Shown: piece by piece, positions 26,346-36,296 of the stretch | How positions within the stretch are numbered: position 1 is the stretch's first letter | How the letters are laid out: every line of letters starts with the position of its first letter | Source of the DNA: Flavipsychrobacter sp. | GTDB taxonomy: Bacteria > Bacteroidota > Bacteroidia > Chitinophagales > Chitinophagaceae | Direction of reading: 5' to 3' | DNA: 64,000 nt | Assembly (NCBI GenBank): GCA_024508935.1 | Contig: JANINW010000006.1 | Span: 394,663-458,662, forward strand | Notes under the pieces: generated by a model | What the model was told of the DNA's origin: nothing | Seen by the model: the letters and a program-made list of their open reading frames with translations, nothing else | Databases searched by the model: none | Program-made: the position numbers and the translations under genes

Positions 26346-27941
26346 TTATTTTTGCGCCAATGCTTTATTAGCAGCCTTCTCATTGGCTTTGTAAGTTTTA
26401 TATAAGCCGGGGGCTTTGAAAATAAATGCAGCGAACCGCATTGTTTTTCTTATGATACTGCCATTTACCACAAGCTGGTTAAAATATTTGATCTTTATGT
26501 AGTTAGTCTTCTGTAAGGGGTTATAGTACTTATTGGCTATGTATATTTCAGAGGATGTTGGGTTCAGAAATTTTGAAACTGAATTCTTGGCCATATAACT
26601 GGTTACTACCCTTGCATTGTGTGCACGCAAACCACCGGCAGGTGCCCGGTGGTGATATATGGTAGCACAGGAGTCAAATATCATCATAGCACCATTGGCA
26701 TGACAGCGCATGGCCAGGTCATGGTCTGCGCGTATATTCCTGTTAAAGAACATATCCATGAAACCCGATTTGAGCAACATAGACCTTTTTATAAGTGTAA
26801 TAGGGAAACTGTCTGATAGATAATAATATGGGTTGATCTCTTTGTACTTAATACCGAGCTCAATAACATTAGAAGCTACCATATCGCTATCAAAACGTTC
26901 CCTGGATAATAATAGCTTCTCTATAAAATCAGGTGTTATCCCATCGGCATCGTCTCCCAGGAACAATACATATTCGCCTGTAGCCTCTTCCAGCAGTTTA
27001 TTCCATGCCACACACTGGCCTTTTTCATCTTGCGGAAAATACTTTATACTGAGACCAGGGTATTTCGAAAAGTCTATCTGTTCCCGGTTCTGTTTGTCTG
27101 TTTGGTCTGTAATAAGCACTTCATAAGGCAGCACAGTTTGCTGTGACAACTGTTCCAGTTCGTTCACTAAGTATGGATACCTGTCGAGTGTAGGCACTAA
27201 TACTGAAACAGTAGGACGGTTTTTAAGAACTCCTTCTTTCAGTGCATTATGAACTACAGTTTTTTGAGATACAGCACTAACGCCACGAGTGCTTCTCCAT
27301 ATCCTGTAGTTTTTAAAAAAGTGTCCTTTGTTGAATAAGGTCCACCATTGCCATTTTTTAGGGAAGAATTGCCGGGCAAATACCCATTCGTCTCTTGCAG
27401 GAACAGATACTTTAGCCAACAGCTGGTCTTTTATAAACCCGGGATGATAACGAATAACGCCCCCTTGCTTCAATATGCTGTAACCCCATGCAATACCAGC
27501 CATCTCAGCCGATTGATACGCAGCCGAAAAAATGCCAGTTTTCTTAATAGCCTCAACCCTTACAAGGCAGGCATTGAGACTTAACCTGAAAGATGTATGC
27601 TCTGTTTCTATGCCGGCATCTTTATTATACATCCAGGTAGGATGCATATAGTTAAGAATATCCGGTGTATCGCCTAACCCTAATTTCAAACCACAATGCC
27701 ATGCGTCTACCGGCTTGTTCGATAACTGTTCTATTAATTCAATATCCGGCTCACCTAAATTATAGTCCCAAAATAGTATCCATTCCGCCTCAGTTTGATT
27801 GAGTAAACATTCAATTGCAAAAGCAGTATGCTTTAAAGGCAATGGCAGGGCACATTTAGTGCCATATTCCCAATCAACCTGCAATGATGTACCCGGTGTG
27901 TAGAAATATGCCAGGTCTATACGCTTACTTACTTTGCTCAT
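26346..27941 (-). CDS. two-part glycosyltransferase family 2 protein
   Basis: A 531-residue protein. The C-terminal half (from about residue 240) is a GT2 domain: VSVLVPTLDRYPYLVNEL, EVLITDQTD, GQCVAWNKLLEEATGEYVLF, the metal-binding LGDDADG and RNIRADHDLAMRCHANGAM. The N-terminal 230 residues look like a second, degenerate GT-A fold (AEWILFWDYNLGEPDIELIE; SLNACLVRVEAIKKTGIF) without an obvious nucleotide-binding start. Only the C-terminal half may be catalytic. It overlaps its upstream neighbour by 17 nt. Confidence 0.82.
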   Translation of the reverse strand: MSKVSKRIDLAYFYTPGTSLQVDWEYGTKCALPLPLKHTAFAIECLLNQTEAEWILFWDYNLGEPDIELIEQLSNKPVDAWHCGLKLGLGDTPDILNYMHPTWMYNKDAGIETEHTSFRLSLNACLVRVEAIKKTGIFSAAYQSAEMAGIAWGYSILKQGGVIRYHPGFIKDQLLAKVSVPARDEWVFARQFFPKKWQWWTLFNKGHFFKNYRIWRSTRGVSAVSQKTVVHNALKEGVLKNRPTVSVLVPTLDRYPYLVNELEQLSQQTVLPYEVLITDQTDKQNREQIDFSKYPGLSIKYFPQDEKGQCVAWNKLLEEATGEYVLFLGDDADGITPDFIEKLLLSRERFDSDMVASNVIELGIKYKEINPYYYLSDSFPITLIKRSMLLKSGFMDMFFNRNIRADHDLAMRCHANGAMMIFDSCATIYHHRAPAGGLRAHNARVVTSYMAKNSVSKFLNPTSSEIYIANKYYNPLQKTNYIKIKYFNQLVVNGSIIRKTMRFAAFIFKAPGLYKTYKANEKAANKALAQK

Positions 27942-29121
27942 ATAGTGTATTGTAAAAAGCGGTGAATGCTTTTATTTGGTCTTCTATTTTAAAATGTTCC
28001 TTCACACGCTGCACGCCTGCATTACCCATTATCTTTATTTGCTCTTTATTATGCCAGAACCATTGCAGTATCTCTGCCATAGCACTTACATCCCACACAG
28101 GTGTCACGAAACCGGTTTTCCCATCCACTATGTTCTCGCTTAATCCGTCGGCAGCAGAACATATTACCGGCACACCCATAGCCTGCGCTTCTATCACCGC
28201 ATTGCAAAATCCTTCAGAAATAGCAGGATGAAGAAATACATGTGCCTGCGATAATTCTTTTCTTAATTCCTGGGGAACCATAGCCCCTAATAACTTTACA
28301 TCATTCTCCAGGCCGAGTTCTGAGATTGTAAACTGTATGGCCTGCTTAAAATCTCCATTCCCGATGATCCTGTATTCAAATGGAATACCTTTTTCTTTTA
28401 GTGTAGCACAGGCCCTTATACCATATTCATAGCCCTTTTTCCATACCAGCCGTCCGGCACTAACTATAATAAGTTTGTTATTTTCTTTGTTGGGAACTTC
28501 TTCTGGCGTAAAAAAAGAGGTATCTATAGCCGGGGGAATCAGTACTTCAACCTTGCCTGCCTTATAGCCACGTTTTATAGCCCTATTCTTCAAGTCATTC
28601 CCAAGAAAATGAAATCCATCGGCATACTGCCACACATCATTGTAGTATGCAGGATTATCCAGGCCTATATAGTTGATATCGTACCCTCTGAAACTAACAG
28701 ATATCTTACTGCCCGTAAGCGTTTTTATCGTTTTTATATCAGTAGCTATAGTACCAAATTCAAAATGAATAATATCAGGCTCAACAGTGAAAACAGGAAG
28801 ATAGCTAGCAATTATTTTAAGATTCCTTACAACAGTACCTTCTCCAAAAACGAACTGTCTTACTTTCTTTTTAAACAGTACTACCCACAACAATGTAAAA
28901 AGCGACTGCAACAAGGTAGTTGTATCCACAACACCCGCATGCATTTTTTTGCGAAACGATGTAGGAAGTTGATATTTAGTTATAAATTTTTCAGACTTTT
29001 TATTCCAACTCAACAGGTGTGTGTCAAACACCTCAGACAACCAGATATACTTTGCAGCAAGAAACCCCGAATTATACGGAACCTCATGCATCACCAGCAT
29101 TATTTTAGGCTTGCGTGGCAT
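27925..29121 (-). CDS. glycosyltransferase family 4
   Basis: A 398-residue GT-B enzyme. Seen: IIHFEFGTIATDIKTIKTLT and ISVSFRGYDINYIG in the acceptor half (colanic-acid WcaL/AmsK-like arrangement), then LIIVSAGRLVWKKGYEYGIR, YRIIGNGDF, VKLLGAMVPQELRKEL and HPAISEGFCNAVIEAQAMGV, which includes the catalytic-region Glu pair. It is likely a repeat-unit glycosyltransferase. It overlaps the ceramidase-like gene upstream by 17 nt and the GT2 gene downstream by 17 nt. Confidence 0.9.
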   Translation of the reverse strand: MPRKPKIMLVMHEVPYNSGFLAAKYIWLSEVFDTHLLSWNKKSEKFITKYQLPTSFRKKMHAGVVDTTTLLQSLFTLLWVVLFKKKVRQFVFGEGTVVRNLKIIASYLPVFTVEPDIIHFEFGTIATDIKTIKTLTGSKISVSFRGYDINYIGLDNPAYYNDVWQYADGFHFLGNDLKNRAIKRGYKAGKVEVLIPPAIDTSFFTPEEVPNKENNKLIIVSAGRLVWKKGYEYGIRACATLKEKGIPFEYRIIGNGDFKQAIQFTISELGLENDVKLLGAMVPQELRKELSQAHVFLHPAISEGFCNAVIEAQAMGVPVICSAADGLSENIVDGKTGFVTPVWDVSAMAEILQWFWHNKEQIKIMGNAGVQRVKEHFKIEDQIKAFTAFYNTLYEQSK

Positions 29122-30409
29122 TTGCTTTTTCCGATTGTTTTAATTGATACAGTGCATGATGTACCAGCTCGCCAATACCTGGCTTTATTTCGCCGGTAAT
29201 ACCGAACAACTTTTTAAATCCGTTTACTTCATATCCACCTTCTGCTACCTGCATATCTGTTGGAAGGTATATGCATGTACCATTCTGGCAGCCTGTAGTT
29301 ATAACAGGATGTTCTGAAAAAATAGCCTTGACCATTTTAGAATAATCACATACAACCTCGGCTGATAAGCCCACTATAGTAAACACCGGCCAGAAAGAAA
29401 TGCTTTTAAAACGTACCTGAACCGGTACATCATTATGAGAAAGGCTATTAATATCCAGTTTGCTTTCTGCTAACTTCAACTGTATGCTTTGTGATAAAGC
29501 ACTTTTACTATCCAAACATTGCTTCACACCATGCCACAATATATCTACCCATTTGTTATAGTCAGCCGCTGATGGAAAATTTGTGAATTTAGGTTTATAT
29601 TGGAATAAATAACGCAATTTGTCGACCCACCTGGTATGCGTCACAGTAGTAATATCAGCTTTAAGGTCTCCGGAGAATCCCTGCATAAACAATACAGTAG
29701 TTTGTGCATTTAAATGCGCTTTTATGTACTGCCGTATTATACCTATATATTCAGAGGTAACAGTAAGCCTGTTTACAAAATGTACAGGATGACAAGCATA
29801 ACTCCAGATCACAGCTTCAGTTACACCCTCAGCATTGGTAAACTTTACCAATTTAATTCCTGTATCAGTTGGCTTATTATAATCAGGATACAATAGTGTC
29901 TTAAACGAGAACTTTCCATTATCAAATCGCAACAGTCTTTTCCTGCGTGATACATTGATCGCTGCAGCACTCTCATGAAATGAAACACTTACCTCTTTAA
30001 AGTTGGTGCTCAACACTTGCTCCGTAAGTTGCAATAACTGCGATTTTACAAATGCAAAGTACGACGGATCAAAAGCTCCTAATCCTGTTATTTGTTTATC
30101 TAATGCTGGTGCAAAATGGGTATGGGATGCCTGCATCCAAATATCAGCTTCATTAAGATTGAGCTTACTACCATACTTATCCATTACTGCAATCAACAAC
30201 TCGTCCGGCACAAACAACGTGTCTAAACCATAAAACAATACATACTTATTTTCTTGCTTCAATATTACCAGGCTTATCTCCAGGTAGGTATCTATATCTT
30301 CAAAGTTTTCATTTCTATCAGGGAACCCTGCCAATGGCATGGGTACCGACGGAGTAATATCAATACTGCCATGAGCTAATAAAGTAGTTTCTTTTAAATC
30401 GGCTGACAT
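29105..30409 (-). CDS. neutral/alkaline ceramidase-like hydrolase in a polysaccharide locus
   Basis: A 434-residue protein matching the N-terminal catalytic domain of neutral ceramidases. The start GSIDITPSVPMPLAGF, the zinc-site region QASHTHFAPAL, VIWSYACHPVHF and the active-site loop FMQGFSGDLKAD are all present. The usual C-terminal immunoglobulin-like domain (full enzymes are ~650-750 residues) is missing, and there is no signal peptide, so it is probably cytoplasmic. Neutral ceramidases hydrolyse N-acyl amides. Here it lies 8 nt after an asparagine-synthase-like gene and overlaps a glycosyltransferase gene, suggesting amide cleavage or formation on a glycan or lipid intermediate. That role is speculative. 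Confidence 0.75.
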   Translation of the reverse strand: MSADLKETTLLAHGSIDITPSVPMPLAGFPDRNENFEDIDTYLEISLVILKQENKYVLFYGLDTLFVPDELLIAVMDKYGSKLNLNEADIWMQASHTHFAPALDKQITGLGAFDPSYFAFVKSQLLQLTEQVLSTNFKEVSVSFHESAAAINVSRRKRLLRFDNGKFSFKTLLYPDYNKPTDTGIKLVKFTNAEGVTEAVIWSYACHPVHFVNRLTVTSEYIGIIRQYIKAHLNAQTTVLFMQGFSGDLKADITTVTHTRWVDKLRYLFQYKPKFTNFPSAADYNKWVDILWHGVKQCLDSKSALSQSIQLKLAESKLDINSLSHNDVPVQVRFKSISFWPVFTIVGLSAEVVCDYSKMVKAIFSEHPVITTGCQNGTCIYLPTDMQVAEGGYEVNGFKKLFGITGEIKPGIGELVHHALYQLKQSEKANATQA

Positions 30410-30417
30410 CTATATTT

Positions 30418-32160
30418 CTATAAAACTACTTTGGCAAATTGTGCAAGCGTCAACAACATTGATACCGAATAACCGTTTGCAGCGTTGGGATTTTTATAAA
30501 ACTCATCCAGCAATGCATTTATTTTTTCAGCGGTAACAATTTTATTAAATGCAGGGTTGTCTAAAAGTATGCTCTCCAGGTTCTTTCTCCCGTTATCATT
30601 CAGGTAAAACACCTCCCAATTGCGTTGGATAGGCTTTTCAGCAAATAAAGTGCGTTGCAGTTTTTTAAATACCCTATAAATGATATTGCGGTTATTGAGC
30701 CATTTGTACAGGTATAAATTACTGCCATAGTCTTGCCAGGTAATACGTGCAAGATCAGGTTGATATTTTTTTAGGTACTCGATCTGTAAATGCCTTTTTT
30801 TGACCATACTTGTTGGTATTGTTAAAAAAAGATCGGCAATGCGTTTATCATAAAACGGCAAAACAGGCAGTACTGCAGCCTGGTACATACGAATGCTGGA
30901 TAATGTCCACCTGAACGACCATTGGTCTGTTTTAAATATTTTAAACCTGAAGTCGGGGTCTTTGATATACTTATACTTGTCTACGAAGTCTGAAAAATAT
31001 TGCTCAAGGTATGCTTTGCCGTTAGGTAAATGGGGTTCAGAAACATTCTTCAACAACCATTCACTGCCTCTTTTTAGTATCTTTTTTCGAAATGCAGCGA
31101 GTAATTGTTCATGCTCATTGCCTTCAAATCCATCAATACCCATCGAATCCATCCATACATCGCCCCAATGTCCACCAATTACCACGTCTGAATGCTTTTC
31201 AAGCCACTCTTGCATACAGGCTTGTCTTGTACCATCTATATACTGAAACAACTCTACGGCATCTGTAATTATTTGTTTCTTCTCAAACAAATAGTTAGGC
31301 ACTACATATTGTTCAAACGGTATATTCCGGGCAGATGCAATCTTTCCGGCAATAGCTGTTTCTACTGAAGTGTTTGTATATCCGTAAGAATATCCTTTAA
31401 GAGGAATTGTATCTATTTGAGTAATGACACCAGCCAATGTTCTTGAATCCAGCCCACCTGATATGGGGATAGACACCCTTTTAGCCTGAACAGCTCCTTT
31501 AACGGATACTTTCAGTATTTGGTCAAGCGAAGCCAAATTTTCACTCAGGGATGCATTAGAAACATTATGCGACCATTGCCAATACCTGCTTTTACCGGTA
31601 AGCTGTAACGAACTGTTGAAGGAGTAGCAACTGGCAGGTTCTATTATTTTGATAGATTCCAGGTAGGTACGGTCTTCAGGGAAAAAACCCATTGCAATAA
31701 AACCGGTTATACCTTTCCAGTCAAGTTTCTTATCTGCAGCCTGCTGCGCCATGCCTATATAATAAGTACCTAATACCCCTTGCGATGAAGACTGGCTATA
31801 ATAAGCATGATAAGTACCGAACCTATTTGTGAATACGTGTACGTTATCGCTTACAGTATCTACAAGGAATATGATATAGTGACCGGCAGGGTCATTAAAC
31901 CCTGCTGCATTTTCAATGTAATTGATGCATCTGCTTAAGAGCTCTTTATGGTCAATGATTTCATAAAAATCTCCTAGCACCATCATTTTATACCTGCTAT
32001 TATCGACTTCTTTGAGAATAGGATAATTATTGTTTACAGAACGGCTATACCATAATTCTACATTACCTGCCTGTTCCTTTTTCCAGCCTGCATTTTCAAT
32101 ACGATGATTATTGGGTGTATTGCCGGGTGCTCCTATCCATATGTCGCAAAATGCACTCAT
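30418..32160 (-). CDS. asparagine-synthase-like amidotransferase lacking the glutaminase cysteine
   Basis: A 580-residue protein whose C-terminal half is an AsnB-type ATP-pyrophosphatase domain (PP-loop VSIPISGGLDSRTLAGV; later DVVIGGHWGDVWMDS). The N-terminal region has an N-terminal-hydrolase-like outline (FTNRFGTYHAYY) but does not begin with Met-Cys, so the glutamine-hydrolysing Cys2 is absent. It may use free ammonia, or activate a carboxylate for another nucleophile. It overlaps the upstream glycosyltransferase gene by 4 nt and precedes the ceramidase-like gene by 8 nt, hinting at linked chemistry. Confidence 0.8.
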   Translation of the reverse strand: MSAFCDIWIGAPGNTPNNHRIENAGWKKEQAGNVELWYSRSVNNNYPILKEVDNSRYKMMVLGDFYEIIDHKELLSRCINYIENAAGFNDPAGHYIIFLVDTVSDNVHVFTNRFGTYHAYYSQSSSQGVLGTYYIGMAQQAADKKLDWKGITGFIAMGFFPEDRTYLESIKIIEPASCYSFNSSLQLTGKSRYWQWSHNVSNASLSENLASLDQILKVSVKGAVQAKRVSIPISGGLDSRTLAGVITQIDTIPLKGYSYGYTNTSVETAIAGKIASARNIPFEQYVVPNYLFEKKQIITDAVELFQYIDGTRQACMQEWLEKHSDVVIGGHWGDVWMDSMGIDGFEGNEHEQLLAAFRKKILKRGSEWLLKNVSEPHLPNGKAYLEQYFSDFVDKYKYIKDPDFRFKIFKTDQWSFRWTLSSIRMYQAAVLPVLPFYDKRIADLFLTIPTSMVKKRHLQIEYLKKYQPDLARITWQDYGSNLYLYKWLNNRNIIYRVFKKLQRTLFAEKPIQRNWEVFYLNDNGRKNLESILLDNPAFNKIVTAEKINALLDEFYKNPNAANGYSVSMLLTLAQFAKVVL

Positions 32161-33275
32161 CTCAACATCATACTTTTATATACATCTGCAAAAGCATTGG
32201 CTTCAATCTCCAAAGTATGCAATGCATACACTCTTTTTCTTGCATTATCTCCCATTTGCTTTGCAAATGCATTATTACCCATATAGCGCTTTATTGCGAG
32301 TGCCAGCGCACCTGCATCACCTGGCGTAAATAATAAACCTGTTTCCTCATGTTTAACCAGATCGCGGCTACCAGCCACATCACTTGCTATACACGGCGTT
32401 GCTGTTGCCATAGCCTCTATTAAAGCTACCGGACAGCCTTCTTCGTGCTTCCCGATGTTGGTGGTAGGTAGCACAAAACAATCAGATGCGTTCAGCAATT
32501 CATTAACAGCCGATACACTGCCTGCCAACAGCACTCTGTTTTCCAGGCCAAGTTCCTGTATCAATGACCTGACTTCATTCAAATACAATTCATCGCGCTG
32601 CGCGCCGGCAAGTATTACAAAAACATTGTCCATACCCGCTACAGCACGTATTAATGTCAACTGGTCCTTTACTTTTACAATTTGCGCTATACAGCTTATA
32701 AGAAATGCATGAGCCGGTATATTATACTTTACCCTGTGCGTTTTATCATGAGCAGCTGTGAAACGTGCAGTATCAACGGCTCCTGTAATAAAAACAGCCT
32801 TATTCTTTAGTAGGTTACCGGAAAAATATTTTTCCAGTAAAGTGGTATTTCTAACAACGACCTTTTTAGACAGGAAGCTTTTCACCTTCCATGCCAGCCT
32901 GTCCCAATTCATGCTCTTTTTTACATACATGTACTTTGCACCGGCAAAGTATGCCGTAAGAGCTTCTGTATAATCAGAAGACCAATGAAATGATTGCCAA
33001 ATATCGAATTTATAAGCCTTGAAGGGAGCAGCATATGCTCTTGCTTTGCTAAGCTTGTTGACGATGCCTTTTTCTTGCTCAGCTATAAAGGGCTGCACTA
33101 TAACAGTGTATCCTTTGTCGATTATTTCCTGGTACAAGCCCCCGCCTTCCTGGCCTACTGCAATATATGGGTCAAACACACCTTTATCGAGGCGCTCAAT
33201 AATATTGAACATTTCCCTTCCACTGCCTGCAGTGGTAAAATTGGGGATAGTAAAAAGTATTTTTATCTTCTTCAA
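32157..33275 (-). CDS. glycosyltransferase family 4
   Basis: A 372-residue GT-B enzyme with start KILFTIPNFTTAGSGREMFN. The donor domain includes FLISCIAQIVKVKDQLTLIR, VFVILAGAQRDELYLNE, VLLAGSVSAVNELLNASDC and GCPVALIEAMATATPCIASD with the usual catalytic-region Glu. The acceptor and donor are unknown. It sits between two asparagine-synthase-like genes with 4-nt overlaps on both sides, so these three are probably translated together. Confidence 0.89.
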   Translation of the reverse strand: MKKIKILFTIPNFTTAGSGREMFNIIERLDKGVFDPYIAVGQEGGGLYQEIIDKGYTVIVQPFIAEQEKGIVNKLSKARAYAAPFKAYKFDIWQSFHWSSDYTEALTAYFAGAKYMYVKKSMNWDRLAWKVKSFLSKKVVVRNTTLLEKYFSGNLLKNKAVFITGAVDTARFTAAHDKTHRVKYNIPAHAFLISCIAQIVKVKDQLTLIRAVAGMDNVFVILAGAQRDELYLNEVRSLIQELGLENRVLLAGSVSAVNELLNASDCFVLPTTNIGKHEEGCPVALIEAMATATPCIASDVAGSRDLVKHEETGLLFTPGDAGALALAIKRYMGNNAFAKQMGDNARKRVYALHTLEIEANAFADVYKSMMLR

Positions 33276-35125
33276 CCTGCCAGTGAGTTATTTGCCCATT
33301 TCTGCATTGCATATACGATCCATACACCCCAGCTATTTCCTACACCGGTCTTCAGGTACTGACGTACATATTCTTTTAGCAATGTTTCATTATAGTGTTC
33401 AGCACCAAACAATTTTGCATCTAACACTTGCTCCTCAACATCTCTACGCAACCCACCTAATAAGTAATCATGGTAGGGAATACTGAATCCCTTTTTCTTT
33501 TTATTAATAATATCCTCAGGATAATACTGCTTCTGTACTTCCTTTAATATATACTTTAACGAATGATGATTGATAGTTAATTCAGGCTTTACATTCCATG
33601 AAAAATCTATAATTCTCTTATCCAGGAAAGGAACACGTACTTCCATACTGTTATGCATACTAGCCCTGTCCACCTTTACTAATATTCGTTGCATATGGGC
33701 ATAATATTCATTCCACCTAAGCCACAATAAAATGTCTTCTTTAGTTTTTGCACCAGTATAATCATACAAATAGTCAACATTTGCGCTGTGTTTACAATTA
33801 CCGAACAATTGATTCGAAAAACTGTAACCCAGATGCAGATGTTTATTTAGCTGGAAATGACCGATAGTATCAAAAGTACTAATACCATAACTAACACGCT
33901 TACCAAGCTTTCTTTCTATCCCTGCGTATAATTTTCTTATTGCGCTCGGGTATTTATAGTAATGTATACTGTTTGCTACATGTTCAAACCTCGGGTAGCC
34001 CCAAAAAAGCTCATCTCCCCCATCCCCGGAGAGCAATACAGTTAAATGTTTCCTGGCCAGCTTAGTGATAATATATGTTGGCAAAGAGCTTGGATCACCA
34101 AAAGGCTCGGAATAAGCTAAAAAATGTTCGTTACAAAGTTGTTCTATAGAATTGGAATTGAGCGTTTCGGTAATATGGTTCACATCAATGCTATTTGCAT
34201 ACAGCATTGCCTGTTCCAGTTCACTCATCTCCTCATGTTCTACATTGAAAGTAAAAGCATGAATATCATTTTTCTGCTTTTTAGATACCGCTGTTATTAA
34301 AGAGGAATCAATACCACCAGATAAAAATGTACCAATAGGCACATCTGAAACCAATTGATCTTTTACTACGCTATATAGAAGCTCTTTAAAATGCTGTACT
34401 GTTTTAGGGTCTGTTTCTTTCTCCTGAACATTTTGAGGAATAGCAGGGTAACTTGCAAACATGGATTTTTTCACCTGCAGTTCATTACTCACAATAAGCA
34501 TCTCACCCGGTTGCAGTTGGAATATATTTTCATATACTGTATTCGGCGCCTGCATATATCCCAACTCCAAATAATCCCTGACACCGGAAAACCGGGTAGA
34601 TAATTTACCCGCAAAAAAAGGATGTTTATAGACTTGGTCAAACTGTGATGCGAATACAATGCCGTCTTTCGTCACTCCATAAAAAAGCGGTTTAATTCCG
34701 GCAAAATCTCTGGCAAGTAAAAGCTCTTTCTTTTCCAGGTCGTAAATGGCTAAAGCAAACATGCCATTTAATAGACCAGGTAATTGAGCTTTATCTATCC
34801 GATCAATTAATTGCGCTACTACTTCAACGTCACTTCCAGATCGCAATTGGGAATCGCTTATTCCAAACTGATTTTGTAATTGCTTATAATTATAAATTTC
34901 CCCATTTAGAATTACCATATAGCGGCCGGATGGGGATTGCACAGGTTGCATACCACGTTCGCTCGTATCTAAAATGGAAAGCCTGTTAAAACCAAAAGTA
35001 GCAGCACCTGCTTCCACAATCTCAGACGCATCTGGGCCTCTTCGTTTACTCAAACAAAGCAACGCAGAAAACATTTTCTTATCTGTTTTCACATTTACAC
35101 TAACCTCACCAAGTATACCGCACAT
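33272..35125 (-). CDS. asnB: asparagine synthase (glutamine-hydrolysing) family protein
   Basis: A 617-residue AsnB-type enzyme with an intact glutaminase domain: MCGILGEV gives the catalytic Cys2, and RRGPDA, FNRLSILD and LNGEIYNY follow. The synthetase domain has the PP-loop GTFLSGGIDSSLI and LLSGDGGDELFWGY. In polysaccharide loci such enzymes can amidate uronic acids (as proposed for WbpS) rather than make asparagine. With a UDP-sugar dehydrogenase in the same operon, amidation of a uronic acid is the favoured inference. It overlaps the next glycosyltransferase gene by 4 nt. Confidence 0.9.
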   Translation of the reverse strand: MCGILGEVSVNVKTDKKMFSALLCLSKRRGPDASEIVEAGAATFGFNRLSILDTSERGMQPVQSPSGRYMVILNGEIYNYKQLQNQFGISDSQLRSGSDVEVVAQLIDRIDKAQLPGLLNGMFALAIYDLEKKELLLARDFAGIKPLFYGVTKDGIVFASQFDQVYKHPFFAGKLSTRFSGVRDYLELGYMQAPNTVYENIFQLQPGEMLIVSNELQVKKSMFASYPAIPQNVQEKETDPKTVQHFKELLYSVVKDQLVSDVPIGTFLSGGIDSSLITAVSKKQKNDIHAFTFNVEHEEMSELEQAMLYANSIDVNHITETLNSNSIEQLCNEHFLAYSEPFGDPSSLPTYIITKLARKHLTVLLSGDGGDELFWGYPRFEHVANSIHYYKYPSAIRKLYAGIERKLGKRVSYGISTFDTIGHFQLNKHLHLGYSFSNQLFGNCKHSANVDYLYDYTGAKTKEDILLWLRWNEYYAHMQRILVKVDRASMHNSMEVRVPFLDKRIIDFSWNVKPELTINHHSLKYILKEVQKQYYPEDIINKKKKGFSIPYHDYLLGGLRRDVEEQVLDAKLFGAEHYNETLLKEYVRQYLKTGVGNSWGVWIVYAMQKWANNSLAG

Positions 35126-35142
35126 AATTATCTGCCTGTGTA

Positions 35143-36294
35143 TTATTGAATTTCTAAAAGCTCTTCGAACTTATTTTTTAAAACATCCGGATTAAAATGC
35201 TTTTGATAATAATCCAGTCCGTTGTCAACTAAATTTGCTTTCAGAGCGGGGTCGTTTATCAGGTCTTCGAGTTTTGATCTCAGATCATCGGGGTTATTAA
35301 ACTCAAACAGCAACCCGTTATGTTTATGTTCAACAATTTCTTTTACCCCAATCACATTGCTGCATACATTAGCAATGCCTTTATTCATACACTCTATAAC
35401 TGCGATAGGCTGCCCTTCATATTCAGTGGGCAATACGTTAATGTCAATAATATTCAGCCAGTATTCAGGGTTAGTTACTTTGCCAATAAAATACACATCT
35501 TTCGCTAATCCCAACCGCTCGACAAGAGCGGTTAATTCACTCCTCGAAGAACCATCTCCAATTATTACCAGTTTTATGTTTTGTCGATTCATCTGCGAAA
35601 ATGCTTCCACCAGGACATCGACATGTTTCATTGTTATAAGCCTGCCTATAAAACCCAGCACAACAGCATTTTGTTCAATACCAAGTTTCCTTTTTATTTC
35701 TGTATTTATTCCCTTATTTACCGGCCCAAGGTCATTTACAAAATAATAAATAACCCGAATATTGCCAGGCATAAGTTGAGACAATGTACTGTAGTGATTT
35801 TTCAGACTATAGCTGCCAAACAGGATAACATCGTTTTTTTTAGTAAAAATTTTCAGCAGCCTCGCATACCAGTGTTTTTGTAGGGTCTTGTTTTCTATAG
35901 AATGTATCTGTAAAACAAATTTTATCCCGAGTAAATAACAGATAACAAGTGGGATTAAAATATTTGCATGGTGATCATGGGAATAAACAATATCGGGCCT
36001 GTTTTTCCTTAATTCAGAAAATAGCCTGAACGGGTATAAATATTTGTTAGAGCTTCTTATCAACTTACTGATACGATAAGAAAAGGATAAGTAGAACGTA
36101 GAGGTTCTCAAACAAGGTTCTACAGTTGCTCCAGTAGCTTTGAATTTTTCAATAGCGTCCCCTGGGCCCAGAGTGTATAGAAATTTTATTTCCTCAATTT
36201 TTGGGGTATCAATTTTTGCTAAAAGATGCAGCAGAAAATTATTAATACCTCCTGCATTCAGCGTTGTAACAATAAATGTTATCTTCTTTTTCAA
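35143..36294 (-). CDS. glycosyltransferase family 4
   Basis: A 383-residue GT-B enzyme. The N-terminus is ITFIVTTLNAGGINNFLLHL. YSHDHHANILIPLVICYL and FVLQIHSIENKT mark the acceptor half. The donor half has VVLGFIGRLITMKHVDVLVE, LVIIGDGSSRSEL, VYFIGKVTNPEYWLN and EYEGQPIAVIECMNKGIANV. It likely adds one sugar to the repeat unit. Its base composition already leans toward the AT-rich block that follows (36.3-40.9 kb). Confidence 0.89.
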   Translation of the reverse strand: MKKKITFIVTTLNAGGINNFLLHLLAKIDTPKIEEIKFLYTLGPGDAIEKFKATGATVEPCLRTSTFYLSFSYRISKLIRSSNKYLYPFRLFSELRKNRPDIVYSHDHHANILIPLVICYLLGIKFVLQIHSIENKTLQKHWYARLLKIFTKKNDVILFGSYSLKNHYSTLSQLMPGNIRVIYYFVNDLGPVNKGINTEIKRKLGIEQNAVVLGFIGRLITMKHVDVLVEAFSQMNRQNIKLVIIGDGSSRSELTALVERLGLAKDVYFIGKVTNPEYWLNIIDINVLPTEYEGQPIAVIECMNKGIANVCSNVIGVKEIVEHKHNGLLFEFNNPDDLRSKLEDLINDPALKANLVDNGLDYYQKHFNPDVLKNKFEELLEIQ

Positions 36295-36296
36295 GA

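Noticed and set aside
29105-30409. Secreted ceramidase acting on host or environmental sphingolipids
   Set aside because: No signal peptide and no C-terminal domain are present, and the gene overlaps glycan-assembly genes.
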